Source: an uncultured Clostridia bacterium
GTDB lineage: Bacteria > Bacillota > Clostridia > Christensenellales > DTU072
Assembly (NCBI GenBank): GCA_944372095.1
Contig: CALVYG010000007.1
Coordinates: forward strand, 1 to 54,280
Reading direction: 5' to 3'
Length of the DNA stretch: 54,280 nt
The notes beneath the pieces were generated by a model. It did no database searches and was not told where the DNA came from. It saw nothing but the letters and a program-made list of their open reading frames with translations. Below are positions 34,749 through 42,998 of this stretch, piece by piece; the first letter of the stretch is position 1; every line of letters begins with the position of its first letter. A program made the position numbers and the translations under genes.

Positions 34749-36308
34749 ATGAAAAAAAATAAGTTTATATTGTCTATTTTAATAATCGTTATATGCATAC
34801 TTATGGTCGCAATTCTGGCCTCATGCAGCGAAGGTAAACAAATCAATAAACTGGGATTGCCCGCCGGTGAAATTCAATCCTATAAAGCAAATCATGTCGC
34901 TTCACTTGACGGCTATACCGTCGGAAATATTGATAATTTCGGACTTGCGACGGGCTTCAAAAACAATGAGGATAATTCCGTAAGCTATATTTTATACGAT
35001 TTTACTTCGAATGTTTCCTTCCCTTCCGATTATGAATATGTAAAATTGTCAGACGGTCTTTATTCCTCAACCAATGATAGTACGGGTACTACAAATTTTT
35101 ACGGCAAAAACGGCTTAATTAAAAGCACTGCCGCAAATTACGTAAAAAACTCAGCCGATGATATTTCATTCGATGACGGCAAAAGATTATATATTGACGT
35201 TAAGGGTAAACCTGTTCTCGAAGACGACAGCGTTTACAACCGCATAACCGCATCGATGGTTAACGGATTTGATTCTTACGGCGAATACTATTATCAAATC
35301 GATGACACCGATACAAATATTATCACGGTTGCAAACACAAAAACTAATTCCATGAATACTTATAATGCAAACGAGCTTTTCCGCACTTCAAGCGAGAGTT
35401 ATATAAGCGCTACTTGGACAGTTGGTAAAAAAATCTTCTACCAGTATGTTACAGAGCTTCCTTTTGACTCGGAAAAATATGATTTTTATATGACTGAAAC
35501 AAAATATAATATAGATACTTATTCTTTCGATTTTGAATCGAATAAAACCGATTCTTATAATAAATTCGATATGCTGGTAAATGATGTTATCAGCGCAACA
35601 AGTAATTATGCCATTCTGTCAGGTTCAAAAATCGAAAATAAAACCGTGCTGGGTTACGAAATAATTCAGTGTTATAACGATAAATGCAAAGTATATGTCG
35701 ATTTGCAGGAAATAATGCCCGGAATGGTCAGAATTTCCTATCAATCGGGAATTATTATATGCTATGACTTCTCAAAAAACGTTAAAGTCTTCCGCGAAGA
35801 CGAACTTATCGGCGAGTATTCCGGCAACATAAGCAGTGCCCGCTCTGTTGGTAAATACCTTTACAAAAATAAAAGTTTTTATGATTACGGTATGAATAAA
35901 ATTTACACTCTTCAAGAAAACGAAGAATCCATAGATATCTATAACGATAATCTTGTAACAAAAATTACATCGGAAAATACCGAAGGCGTTTCCGAAACAA
36001 CCGTTTACATTAAGGATTTAACTAATAACGGAAATACATTCAAAACCGTATCTCCCGACCTTTGTATAAATAATGACGTTTATTTTGTGCAAAAAGCCGT
36101 TTCGGATGCCGTTCAAACTTATGACGTATATTCTTTCGGGTTCAATACTCCGATAATCAGTGATTTAAAAATAAATTCAATTGATACTTTCCACATCGAA
36201 AACCGTACTGTGGTAGGTTCCGATAAACTTTTAATCTTATACAGTTGCATTTTAAACGGAGAAAAAAATTATTATGCCGCTACCATTCAAATCCCCTCCG
36301 TTGAGTAA
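34749..36308 (+). CDS. Lipoprotein of unknown function
   Basis: 519 aa. The signal peptide ends in lipobox LASC with C26 lipidated, so it is anchored outside the membrane. The mature part is almost all beta-rich, polar and Tyr/Asp/Asn-rich. It has short repeats of the type Y-x-Y-x-I-D and strand-turn units (YDFTSN, YQIDDTD, YDVYSFGF), a pattern that could be a beta-propeller, but I cannot name a family. Own promoter and terminator make it a single-gene unit. Confidence 0.8.
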   Translation: MKKNKFILSILIIVICILMVAILASCSEGKQINKLGLPAGEIQSYKANHVASLDGYTVGNIDNFGLATGFKNNEDNSVSYILYDFTSNVSFPSDYEYVKLSDGLYSSTNDSTGTTNFYGKNGLIKSTAANYVKNSADDISFDDGKRLYIDVKGKPVLEDDSVYNRITASMVNGFDSYGEYYYQIDDTDTNIITVANTKTNSMNTYNANELFRTSSESYISATWTVGKKIFYQYVTELPFDSEKYDFYMTETKYNIDTYSFDFESNKTDSYNKFDMLVNDVISATSNYAILSGSKIENKTVLGYEIIQCYNDKCKVYVDLQEIMPGMVRISYQSGIIICYDFSKNVKVFREDELIGEYSGNISSARSVGKYLYKNKSFYDYGMNKIYTLQENEESIDIYNDNLVTKITSENTEGVSETTVYIKDLTNNGNTFKTVSPDLCINNDVYFVQKAVSDAVQTYDVYSFGFNTPIISDLKINSIDTFHIENRTVVGSDKLLILYSCILNGEKNYYAATIQIPSVE

Positions 36309-36327
36309 ATAAAATTACTTTTTAACA

Positions 36328-36358
36328 AAAAACGTGCACATTCTTTGTGCACGTTTTT
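36328..36358 (+). terminator. Terminator of the 519-aa lipoprotein
   Basis: Perfect 13-bp arms AAAAACGTGCACA (36328-36340) and TGTGCACGTTTTT (36346-36358), loop TTCTT. It lies 20 nt after the stop. Confidence 0.92.
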
Positions 36359-36359
36359 A

Positions 36360-36620
36360 TTTAATCGTTTACCTCGGGCAAACCTTATAAAAAACGGACA
36401 ATGTGTATTCACTATAAGCCAGGATATATGCGTTGAAGTTCCTGTGGAATTCGGCGCAGTAGCTTCTGTCGGTGACACTTACGTTGCTTGTAACGGCGCA
36501 AGTGCGGACGATATTTGTACTGAATGCGGTATTAATAATGCGACCAATATTTTAAAACCGACGGAATCTGAAATCAACCCGCTACAAACGGCAAATCCTG
36601 AATTAGAAGTAAACTTATAA
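36360..36620 (+). pseudogene. Cys-rich SPOCS/DUF3794-like fragment without a usable start
   Basis: An open frame that looks coding (about 85 aa) but has no ATG or GTG with an SD. The only upstream start is a TTG inside the preceding terminator stem (36345). The middle ISQDICVEVPVEFGA resembles the SPOCS/DUF3794 domain of sporulation-associated proteins. It is followed by a Cys pair region CNGASADDICTECG. Either a 5'-truncated remnant or a real small gene with a non-standard start. A hairpin follows at 36652-36682, as after a real gene. Confidence 0.45.
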
Positions 36621-36651
36621 AATCATTCCATCGTCTCCGATAATATAAAAT

Positions 36652-36682
36652 ACGGCCTGTTTGCAAATCGCAGACAGACCGT
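36652..36682 (+). terminator. Hairpin terminator after the Cys-rich fragment
   Basis: 13-bp arms ACGGCCTGTTTGC (36652-36664) and GCAGACAGACCGT (36670-36682), pairing with two G-U wobbles, followed by TAATTTTAGTTT. It lies 31 nt beyond the stop at 36620. Confidence 0.7.
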
Positions 36683-36764
36683 TAATTTTAGTTTCTTGAA
36701 ATCTTAATCTTTTCCACAATATAAGTTCTTTGCACGTTTATATTTTTCTCCTTTTATTATTAAA

Positions 36765-36794
36765 TTGCTTTATAAATATAAATCATGTTATAAT
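36765..36794 (+). promoter_or_regulatory. Promoter whose start site coincides with the ATG at 36801
   Basis: -35-like TTGCTT (36765-36770), 18-nt spacer, extended -10 TG-T-TATAAT (36786-36794). The expected start is 36800-36802, on the A of the ATG. The -35 hexamer is the same as for the DUF1538 gene. Confidence 0.6.
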
Positions 36795-36800
36795 TTATTT

Positions 36801-37655
36801 ATGGTAAAAAAACAAAATAATATATTAGTAATAATTATTCTTATTTTTTTCATTTGCGGAATTATTACCGGAATTACGCTTGCAATATATAATTCACTTA
36901 AAACTCATAAAGAACATAATATTTCAGGCGTGTGGTGGTGGGATAACAGACTCGATGAATCTTATCTTGATTTTGCTTATAACAACAATATAAATGAAAT
37001 TTACTACTATACTTCTGTTTTTACGGATAAAACGTCAAACTTTATCAAAAAAGCAAGCAATAAAAATATTAAAGTTTTTTGGTTGACGGGAAACTACGAA
37101 TGGATTGAAGACAGCTCCGCACTTTACAAAAAAATAAACGATTTTACAAATTTCCAAACTACTTCAATTTATAAATTCGCCGGAATACATTTCGATATAG
37201 AACCGCATCAACATCCTGATTTTGAAATAAAAAGACAAACTTTGATTACCGATTTTATAAATCTTACATATAATCTTAAAAATTCTTTTCCGGATTTTTA
37301 TATAGAATACGACATACCTATATGGTTGAATGACGAAATTAAAATAAACAACACCGTAAAGCCTGCTTATGCACACATAATCGATAATGCCGACCGCGTG
37401 ACTTTAATGAGTTACAGAGACAGTTATTCCGCAATATACGATTCTGCCAAAGACGAAATAGAATACGCATTAAGCATAGGAAGAACTCTCAATCTCGGAG
37501 TGGAAACAGGTAAAAACGAAGACGATTTTGTGACTTTTTACGAAGAAGGCAAAAAATATATGTACGGGGAACTCGAAAAACTTAAAAAGTTACTTCCTGA
37601 CGGCTTCGGCATTGCCGTTCATCATATTAAATCGTGGCGCGAATTAAGATTTTAG
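36801..37655 (+). CDS. Membrane-anchored TIM-barrel-like protein
   Basis: 284 aa from the chosen ATG at 36801. An alternative 12 codons upstream overlaps the promoter and is less likely. One N-terminal TM helix (about residues 6-30) leaves the rest outside. The extracellular part opens with ISGVWWWDNRLDE and has alternating strand/helix units (NINEIYYYTSVFTDK, NIKVFWLTGNYEW, FAGIHFDIEPHQHPDF, RVTLMSYRDSY, LNLGVETG). This fits a glycoside-hydrolase-like TIM barrel, with FDIEPH as a likely catalytic-face strand. The substrate is unknown. It probably has a leaderless mRNA. Confidence 0.75.
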   Translation: MVKKQNNILVIIILIFFICGIITGITLAIYNSLKTHKEHNISGVWWWDNRLDESYLDFAYNNNINEIYYYTSVFTDKTSNFIKKASNKNIKVFWLTGNYEWIEDSSALYKKINDFTNFQTTSIYKFAGIHFDIEPHQHPDFEIKRQTLITDFINLTYNLKNSFPDFYIEYDIPIWLNDEIKINNTVKPAYAHIIDNADRVTLMSYRDSYSAIYDSAKDEIEYALSIGRTLNLGVETGKNEDDFVTFYEEGKKYMYGELEKLKKLLPDGFGIAVHHIKSWRELRF

Positions 37656-37711
37656 CGGTAACGTCCACAATTTACCGCAATTGTTGGTATTTTCAGAAAT
37701 TGCGTTTTGGT

Positions 37712-38422
37712 TTAATTTTTATCAAATTTATTATCCTCAAAAAAATAAATATCCTTACAATCGTCTATACGAAGACAGCCAAGTATCCCTGTAAAATAAG
37801 CGCCTGTATCAATATGTATTTTGTAATAATCCTTAATTTTTCTGCTATCTTGTAAATCTTCTCTACGAGGATAAAACAATATACGGTTTTTCCCTGATAT
37901 ATTTGAAACGGGTGTATGCCCGAATATCACACATTTACTTTCCAAAGATAAAATGTCGTTTTCTGTAAGTCTGCGTGAATAAACTATTTTGTTTACCGGG
38001 GTTTCAGATAAAGGCAAAATATTACCTTCCTTACTGAGCGCTACTCCTGCGTGCACACAAATAAAATTTTCTTTCTCTATAAAAAACGGTAACCGCTCCA
38101 ACCAGTCGATTATTTCCCAACTCATTTTGTTCCCGTCACCCGGAAAATATTGTTTCAGAATATCAAGTACTTTGTCAAAATCTATTTTTTCCGTTTTCAT
38201 TGCAGAATGGTATTTTTTCAAAAAATCATACTCGTGATTGCCTGCAATACAATGTATATTGGACTCTTTCCGCAAAAAATCACACAATTTTACGGTTTGC
38301 GGACCTTTATCGGTCATATCTCCCAAAACATAAAGTTCGTCAGCGGCGCTAAACCTTATACGCTCCAACAGACGACATAACAAATCGTATTCTCCGTGTA
38401 TATCTGAAATACAATAAATCAT
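37712..38422 (-). CDS. Calcineurin-like metallophosphoesterase (PrpE/Ser-Thr phosphatase type)
   Basis: 236 aa. Metal-binding motifs: SDIHGEYD (D7, H9), GDMTDKGP for the usual GDxxDRG, and GNHEYDF; later FGHTP supplies a metal histidine. This matches bacterial PPP-type phosphatases that hydrolyse dinucleoside tetraphosphates or phosphoproteins. Lys replaces Arg in the GDxxDRG motif, seen in some members. Convergent with the gene ending at 37655 and 126 nt after the GrpB-Nudix gene on the same strand, so it may share its transcript. Confidence 0.9.
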   Translation of the reverse strand: MIYCISDIHGEYDLLCRLLERIRFSAADELYVLGDMTDKGPQTVKLCDFLRKESNIHCIAGNHEYDFLKKYHSAMKTEKIDFDKVLDILKQYFPGDGNKMSWEIIDWLERLPFFIEKENFICVHAGVALSKEGNILPLSETPVNKIVYSRRLTENDILSLESKCVIFGHTPVSNISGKNRILFYPRREDLQDSRKIKDYYKIHIDTGAYFTGILGCLRIDDCKDIYFFEDNKFDKN

Positions 38423-38548
38423 ATCCGATATATTATGTTATAAAATTGATTTCCGGTCAAGTATGATTTTATCGGTAAAATATAATATTTAAAGCAAAAA
38501 TTAATTCATTTTATGCTTTTATAATATTAAAAACAAAATATAAATCTA

Positions 38549-39493
38549 TTATTGTGATTTCAGTCTTTTTAAAATTTCCTTATCCGCAGGACAGAATTCA
38601 TAATTATCGATTTCTTCTTTTGTAATCCATTTTATATCGTTGTGTTCTTTTTTAGCAGGGATGCCTTCCTGAATTATGGCATTATAAAGTGTTAAATGTA
38701 TTACAATATCGGGATAATTATGAGTTACCTCCATAAAAATATTTTCCGCTTTTATTATGATATTCAGTTCTTCATTGCACTCGCGGATAAGCGCTTGCTC
38801 TTTTGTTTCTCCTTTTTCGACTTTTCCTCCGGCAAATTCCCAAAGCAAAGGTCTTGACTTATTCTTCGGGCGTTGGCAAATTAAAAATTTATTTCCGTCC
38901 CGTATTAACGCGGCAACCACTTTAACCGCGCCGCTATTAATATACTTCTTTGCCATATCCGTATATTTGCAGACAAACTCTTTTTTTGCTTCCGTATATC
39001 CGTCTCTGTTATATTCAAATTTTTTCCAAAGATTAAGTTTAAGTTTTTCATATTCTTTTGCGACATCGGAATGCGAATTTAAGTAATCCCTGAAATATAT
39101 TTCGTCTATATCGTCTTTTAATCTTATATGAAAGTGAAAAATGCGTTCAGCATAACCGTTCTCGGTATATCCTTTATTAAGCGAAACACGATTATCGGAA
39201 TGTGACATAACCGTATATCCGTGTTTTTGCATAATACTTTTTACTTCTTTCATTTCAATTAAACTTTTTACCGCAACAATAATATCAATTATCGGTTTAG
39301 CCATAATCCCTTTTATTGCCGTACTGCCTATATGATAATAATTTATATCAAACGGCAGGAAACTTTTAAGGTACGATACCTCTGCATCGTACCATTCCTC
39401 CCAACATTCTTTATAATCGATAAGAAAAATCGGAAAAAGTTTCCACAATTCTTCAAGAGACATTTCCGAAAGTTTTTTCTTAAAATTATCCAT
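38549..39493 (-). CDS. GrpB-Nudix fusion protein
   Basis: 314 aa with two domains. Residues about 20-180 form a GrpB (UPF0157) nucleotidyltransferase-like domain with HIGSTAIKGIMAKPIIDI (54-71). Residues about 190-314 form a Nudix hydrolase with an intact Nudix box, G223-x5-E-x7-RECNEE to I245, of the MutT/NTP pyrophosphohydrolase type. The short linker (CKYTDMAKKYINSGAV) joins them in one frame. The Nudix half likely removes damaged nucleotides; the GrpB role is unknown. It lies in front of the metallophosphatase. Confidence 0.9.
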   Translation of the reverse strand: MDNFKKKLSEMSLEELWKLFPIFLIDYKECWEEWYDAEVSYLKSFLPFDINYYHIGSTAIKGIMAKPIIDIIVAVKSLIEMKEVKSIMQKHGYTVMSHSDNRVSLNKGYTENGYAERIFHFHIRLKDDIDEIYFRDYLNSHSDVAKEYEKLKLNLWKKFEYNRDGYTEAKKEFVCKYTDMAKKYINSGAVKVVAALIRDGNKFLICQRPKNKSRPLLWEFAGGKVEKGETKEQALIRECNEELNIIIKAENIFMEVTHNYPDIVIHLTLYNAIIQEGIPAKKEHNDIKWITKEEIDNYEFCPADKEILKRLKSQ

Positions 39494-39815
39494 AAATTAT
39501 AATTCCGTTAATGAAATATATAACAATTATACCATATTATTGAAATTATACAAATAGATTAATAAACGATATATCAACAAAAGTCAAAAAGCATCAAACA
39601 AACACCTAAAAAGACGTAGAACCGAAACGAAAAGCTATATTGAAACTTTGAGCATATTTAAAAAATAAAACTGTAGCCTCAACCCGCACGGAAAAGTAGC
39701 AGATTGCATTCTTTCAAACGTAATATGACTTTACCAAAACAACAGTCTTAATGATACCACTACTGGATATCATGCTTTATTTACTATTATTTTTAATCAT
39801 TTTAAATTTTAACAA
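39494..39815. other. AT-rich gap between the GrpB-Nudix gene and the element remnant
   Basis: 322 bp with no supportable gene, RNA or repeat. It is strongly AT-rich toward 39770-39815, where the truncated integrase ends. It probably holds the left junction of the integrative element, but I see no clear attachment-site repeat. Confidence 0.4.
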
Positions 39816-40490
39816 TCAACTTAATTCTCTATGAATTTTATATGTAAATAAATAATAGTTAACTTTGGGATTCAAGCCATATTTGCAAGCGTAGTTCTTT
39901 AATTGCTGCGAAATACCACGCACCGTAATGCGGTCACCGAACCTGTTCAAAAATAAATAGCCGCTTGCAACTCCTTTTTCGACAAGCCATGCTTCCGTTT
40001 CTATCTTTAACTTCTTCGGTATATACAGCCGTCGTAACTTGCCACCTTTGGAGTATAGATCAAAATAGCCATTGAATACATGTTCCACCTTGATTTGTAT
40101 CAATTCACTGACTCGTGCGCCTGTTGCCGCCAAATAACGTACGACAAAATACCATTCCAAATTTCCGTCTTTTTTTAAACAGTTTTTCAGAAATTTGTAA
40201 TCGGCATCACTAATCACATTTTCCAAAAAGTTTTTCTGTTGTATTTTTACAGGAGCGAGCCTCAACTTTTCTTTTTTAATAAATTCAAGATACTTATTGA
40301 TTGCTTGTATGCGCAAATTAACAGTTTTGGGTTTGTATGTTTCCATCAAGTATCCCTTAAACGCCAATAGGTTTTGTTTTGTTATTTCACCTGATAATTG
40401 TTGATACATTCTTATCGTAAGCAGATAAGATGAAATGGTGTTTTCAGCCAGATTTTCTCGCCGAAGATGTGTTTCAAATTCTTTTAACAT
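39816..40490 (-). pseudogene. Truncated tyrosine recombinase (integrase)
   Basis: 224 aa of what should be about 290-330. The N-terminal SAM-like core-binding domain (residues 1-75) and the first half of the catalytic domain are present. The catalytic Arg is R126 in ATGARVSELIQIK, and the beta-strand Lys region is YSKGGKLRRLYIPK. The HxxR, His/Trp and the nucleophilic Tyr are missing: after GLNPK the frame runs into VNYYLFTYKIHRELS and stops. It cannot be an active recombinase. It marks the remains of an integrative element shared with the fragments at 40670-41582. Confidence 0.85.
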
Positions 40491-40528
40491 TAGTACTTCT
40501 TGTGGAGCTTAAACGAAAAAAGATTTTG

Positions 40529-40566
40529 CGTCAAGGGTAAAGTGCATTGCTCCGCAACCCCTGACG
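40529..40566. repeat. Imperfect inverted repeat between the two recombinase fragments
   Basis: CGTCAAGGGT (40529-40538) and ACCCCTGACG (40557-40566): 9 of 10 positions pair around an 18-nt centre. No T-run follows. It lies in the 179-bp space between the divergent integrase and resolvase fragments and could be part of a recombinase binding site, but this is not shown. Confidence 0.4.
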
Positions 40567-40669
40567 GCAAACAAAGGTACATTAAACAAAAAGCAGTTAA
40601 CCCTTTTCCGTTTAGGTCGTTCCCGTCGAAAGACAAATCTAAAAAATAAAATCAAAGGAGTAACAAATT

Positions 40670-41110
40670 TTGAAAACTGGAGTTATTTATGCTCGTTATT
40701 CGAGCGACACACAAACGGAACAGTCCATCGAAGAACAACTCCGTGTATGCAACGAGTATGCGAAAAACAACGACATACTCATTTTAAGAACCTATATAGA
40801 CCGTGCCATGACGGGTACGAACGATAACCGTCCGGATTTTCAAAAGATGATAAAGGACAGTAATCGCAGGGAGTGGGAACTGGTACTCGTTTACAAATTC
40901 GACAGGTTTTCGCGCAATAAATACGAAACCACGAAACACAAGAAAACGCTTAAAGACAACGGAGTGAAAGTTATATCCGCAACGGAGTATATTCCCGATT
41001 CGCCCGAAGCTATTATTTTGGAAAGTATGCTCGAAGGGTTTGAGCAAGCAAATGGACACAATAGACTAAAAAAAATAAATTCAGAATTCAAAGCAGCGAT
41101 TTCAATGTAA
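40670..41110 (+). pseudogene. Truncated serine recombinase (resolvase N-terminal domain only)
   Basis: 146 aa. The N-terminal resolvase domain is intact: YARYSSDTQTEQSIEEQ with the nucleophilic serine near S11/S12, DRAMTGTNDNRPDF, and VYKFDRFSRNKYE. It ends abruptly after ESMLEGFEQANGHN; the recombinase and zinc-ribbon domains of a large serine recombinase (usually about 500 aa) are missing. TTG start with SD AAAGGAG (40654-40660). A perfect 18-bp palindromic hairpin includes its stop codon. Without the DNA-binding half it is unlikely to be active. Confidence 0.85.
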
Positions 41111-41146
41111 AGTAAAAGCCAAGGGATGCCTTGGCTTTTACTTTAC
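41107..41146. terminator. Perfect 18-bp-arm hairpin, probable bidirectional terminator
   Basis: Arms 41107-41124 and 41129-41146 are perfect complements (GTAAAGTAAAAGCCAAGG) around a GATG loop. The stem ends in T/A runs on both sides of the GC core (CTTTTACTTTAC), so it can stop transcription both ways. It covers the stop codon of the resolvase fragment and lies downstream of the minus-strand replication-protein fragment. Confidence 0.75.
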
Positions 41147-41196
41147 GTTTACGGCATTTTCCGTTTTTTACCGTATTTTGAGGTGCAGTTTTTCGC

Positions 41197-41436
41197 TTAA
41201 TTGCTTTTACGCATTTGGCTTATCCCTTCTTTGCTCACTTCGCCCATATAGCAGCCTTCGTCCCAACATATAAAATCGTCGAACAACAGAAGTTTTTATC
41301 TTCAAGCCCGATAGGAGCGGCGATATCGTCGTCCATAATGTCGGATATGAAAAACCGCGGTAGTCCGCGAGAGTAAACTAACTTTTCGCCGCTTTTCTCA
41401 ATATACTTGATAATATACGCCACCGCTTCGCCTATG
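41197..41436 (-). pseudogene. C-terminal fragment of a probable element replication initiator, frameshifted
   Basis: Read on the minus strand from about 41436: HIGEAVAYIIKYIEKSGEKL, then VYSRGLPRFFISDIMDDDI, then IGLEDK. A shift of one base in a five-A run (41293-41297) gives LLLFDDFICWDEGCYMGEVS and then KEGISQMRKSN before a stop at 41197. The restored frame is continuous and coding-like, and resembles the tail of rolling-circle-type replication proteins carried by Gram-positive conjugative elements; this identity is from memory and moderate. The 5' part is replaced by the KTR fragment. Confidence 0.5.
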
Positions 41437-41582
41437 TGTGTTCGGTTCGTTGATAGCCGTTACATTAAATTCTTTGACGTTTATTAGTGCTTCTTTTTTG
41501 CATTTCGAACAGTAAAGCGGAAAAATTTTTAATTCCGTACTGTTTCTTATTTTTTTCGTGTTTAATTTTTGCAAATAGCACA
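41430..41582 (-). pseudogene. Degraded Cys-rich KTR protein fragment
   Basis: Family pattern CPxCxxKTR followed by a TELxxFPLYCxKCK block. Here CAICKN-stop-TRKK is read in one frame, with the motif Lys turned into a TAA codon. The frame then shifts in a seven-A run to IRNSTELKIFPLYCSKCKK and continues EALINVKEFNVTAINEPNT. So the gene has both a nonsense change and a frameshift. These proteins are common cargo of Tn916-like and other conjugative elements. It is joined directly to the replication-protein fragment at about 41436, pointing to a deletion. Confidence 0.6.
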
Positions 41583-41628
41583 TAAAAGAATTCTGATTTT
41601 AAATTTACACTGTTTCAATTCGAAATGC

Positions 41629-42933
41629 TTATTTAACGTTTGAAATTTCAACTTTAATTTCCTGAGTATGAGTATTCGAAACCTTTGTGATTGTTATCAA
41701 AAGACTTTCATAAACAAAAGAATATCCCTCGCACGGTATTTCATTACATTTTTCAATAATCCACCCGTTAACGGTAGTGGATTCGGAGTTGTCATCGGGA
41801 GAAAGATTAAAAAAGTCAAAGAAATTGTCAATGGAAATATCCGTGTTTATACGATAAGTTGTATCATTTTCTTTATATATTAACTCTATCGGTTCGTCTT
41901 TTTCATCCCAGATTTCACCGACAAGTTCTTCTAAAATATCTTCCATCGTAACAATACCCGAAGTCATTCCGTGCTCGTCTATAAGAATCGCAATATGAGT
42001 TTGCGTTTTTTGCATTTCTTTGAACAATAACTCCAAGCGTTTTGTCTTTGGAACAAACATAGGCGGTTTCAAAATCTGTGATAATTCGAATCCCGGCAAT
42101 TCGTGATTCAAAAGATATTCCCGCGTATATAAAATGCCAATGATATTGTCAACGTCGCCCGAATAAACGGGAAAACGGGAATAATTTTTCGTTTGAATTT
42201 CTTCCATAATTTTATCGTCCGAAATAGTATCCGGAATGCATGAAACACGCATTTTAGGCGTCATTACGTCTTCTGCCGTCATTCCATCAAGCTTGAAGAC
42301 GTTTTTTATATACCTTATGTCTTCTTTATTCAAAGTTCCTTCATCGCCGCCGGCATCAAGCATTAAAACAATATCTTCTTCCGACACGGTTTCATTATCA
42401 TCTTTCGGGTTTACCCCTAACAAACGCAGAACGGCATTTGTGGAAACGCTTAAAAACCAGATAATCGGTTTTAAGATGACTGTTAAAAACGTAATTATAC
42501 CACATGCGGCGTCTGCAAGTTTCTCTTTATGCTTCATTGCCCACCGCTTAGGAACAAGTTCTCCTAATACAAGCGTAAAATATGACAATATCAAAGTGAT
42601 CAGAATTACTGAAACGGTATTGATAACGCCTGCGTTCTGAGATGAGATATCAAATGTTTTTACAAACCTTTCCGAAAGCCCTTTGGCAAAGTTGTCTGCC
42701 GCAAATGCCGAACCGAGAAAACCAGCAAGCGTAACCCCGATTTGTATTGTGGAAAGAAATTTAGTCGGTTCTTTTTTTATTTTCAATAGTTTTATGGCTT
42801 TTTTATTGCCGTCGTCTGCGCGAGCCTTTACTTTTTTTTCGTTCAAAGATATGATTGCAATTTCTGTCGCGGCAAAAAAAGCGTTGAGTAAGATAAGTAC
42901 TAATTGCAAAAGCAACCGGTAAAATGTGTCCAT
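41629..42933 (-). CDS. CNNM/HlyC-type transporter with CBS pair (hemolysin family)
   Basis: 434 aa. The N-terminal CNNM (DUF21) membrane domain with about four TM helices (about residues 1-190) contains FFAATEIAIISLNEKKV. A CBS pair (about 205-335) includes VMTPKMRVSCIP and YSRFPVYSGDVDNIIGILYTRE. A C-terminal CorC_HlyC domain (about 345-425) follows. The family is linked to Mg2+ or other divalent-cation export. It lies 65 nt after the KdpE-like regulator on the same strand, so it may be co-transcribed with the potassium module. Confidence 0.93.
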   Translation of the reverse strand: MDTFYRLLLQLVLILLNAFFAATEIAIISLNEKKVKARADDGNKKAIKLLKIKKEPTKFLSTIQIGVTLAGFLGSAFAADNFAKGLSERFVKTFDISSQNAGVINTVSVILITLILSYFTLVLGELVPKRWAMKHKEKLADAACGIITFLTVILKPIIWFLSVSTNAVLRLLGVNPKDDNETVSEEDIVLMLDAGGDEGTLNKEDIRYIKNVFKLDGMTAEDVMTPKMRVSCIPDTISDDKIMEEIQTKNYSRFPVYSGDVDNIIGILYTREYLLNHELPGFELSQILKPPMFVPKTKRLELLFKEMQKTQTHIAILIDEHGMTSGIVTMEDILEELVGEIWDEKDEPIELIYKENDTTYRINTDISIDNFFDFFNLSPDDNSESTTVNGWIIEKCNEIPCEGYSFVYESLLITITKVSNTHTQEIKVEISNVK

Positions 42934-42998
42934 GTAATATGTAAGTTCTCCTTATAATATGCAAACCGAATGTTGTCTCGGCGGCTTAAATTCAATGT

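Noticed and set aside
36765..36800. Upstream start of the TIM-barrel-like protein
   Set aside because: The extra 12 codons lie over the -35 and -10 boxes; the ATG at 36801 sits at the expected transcription start.
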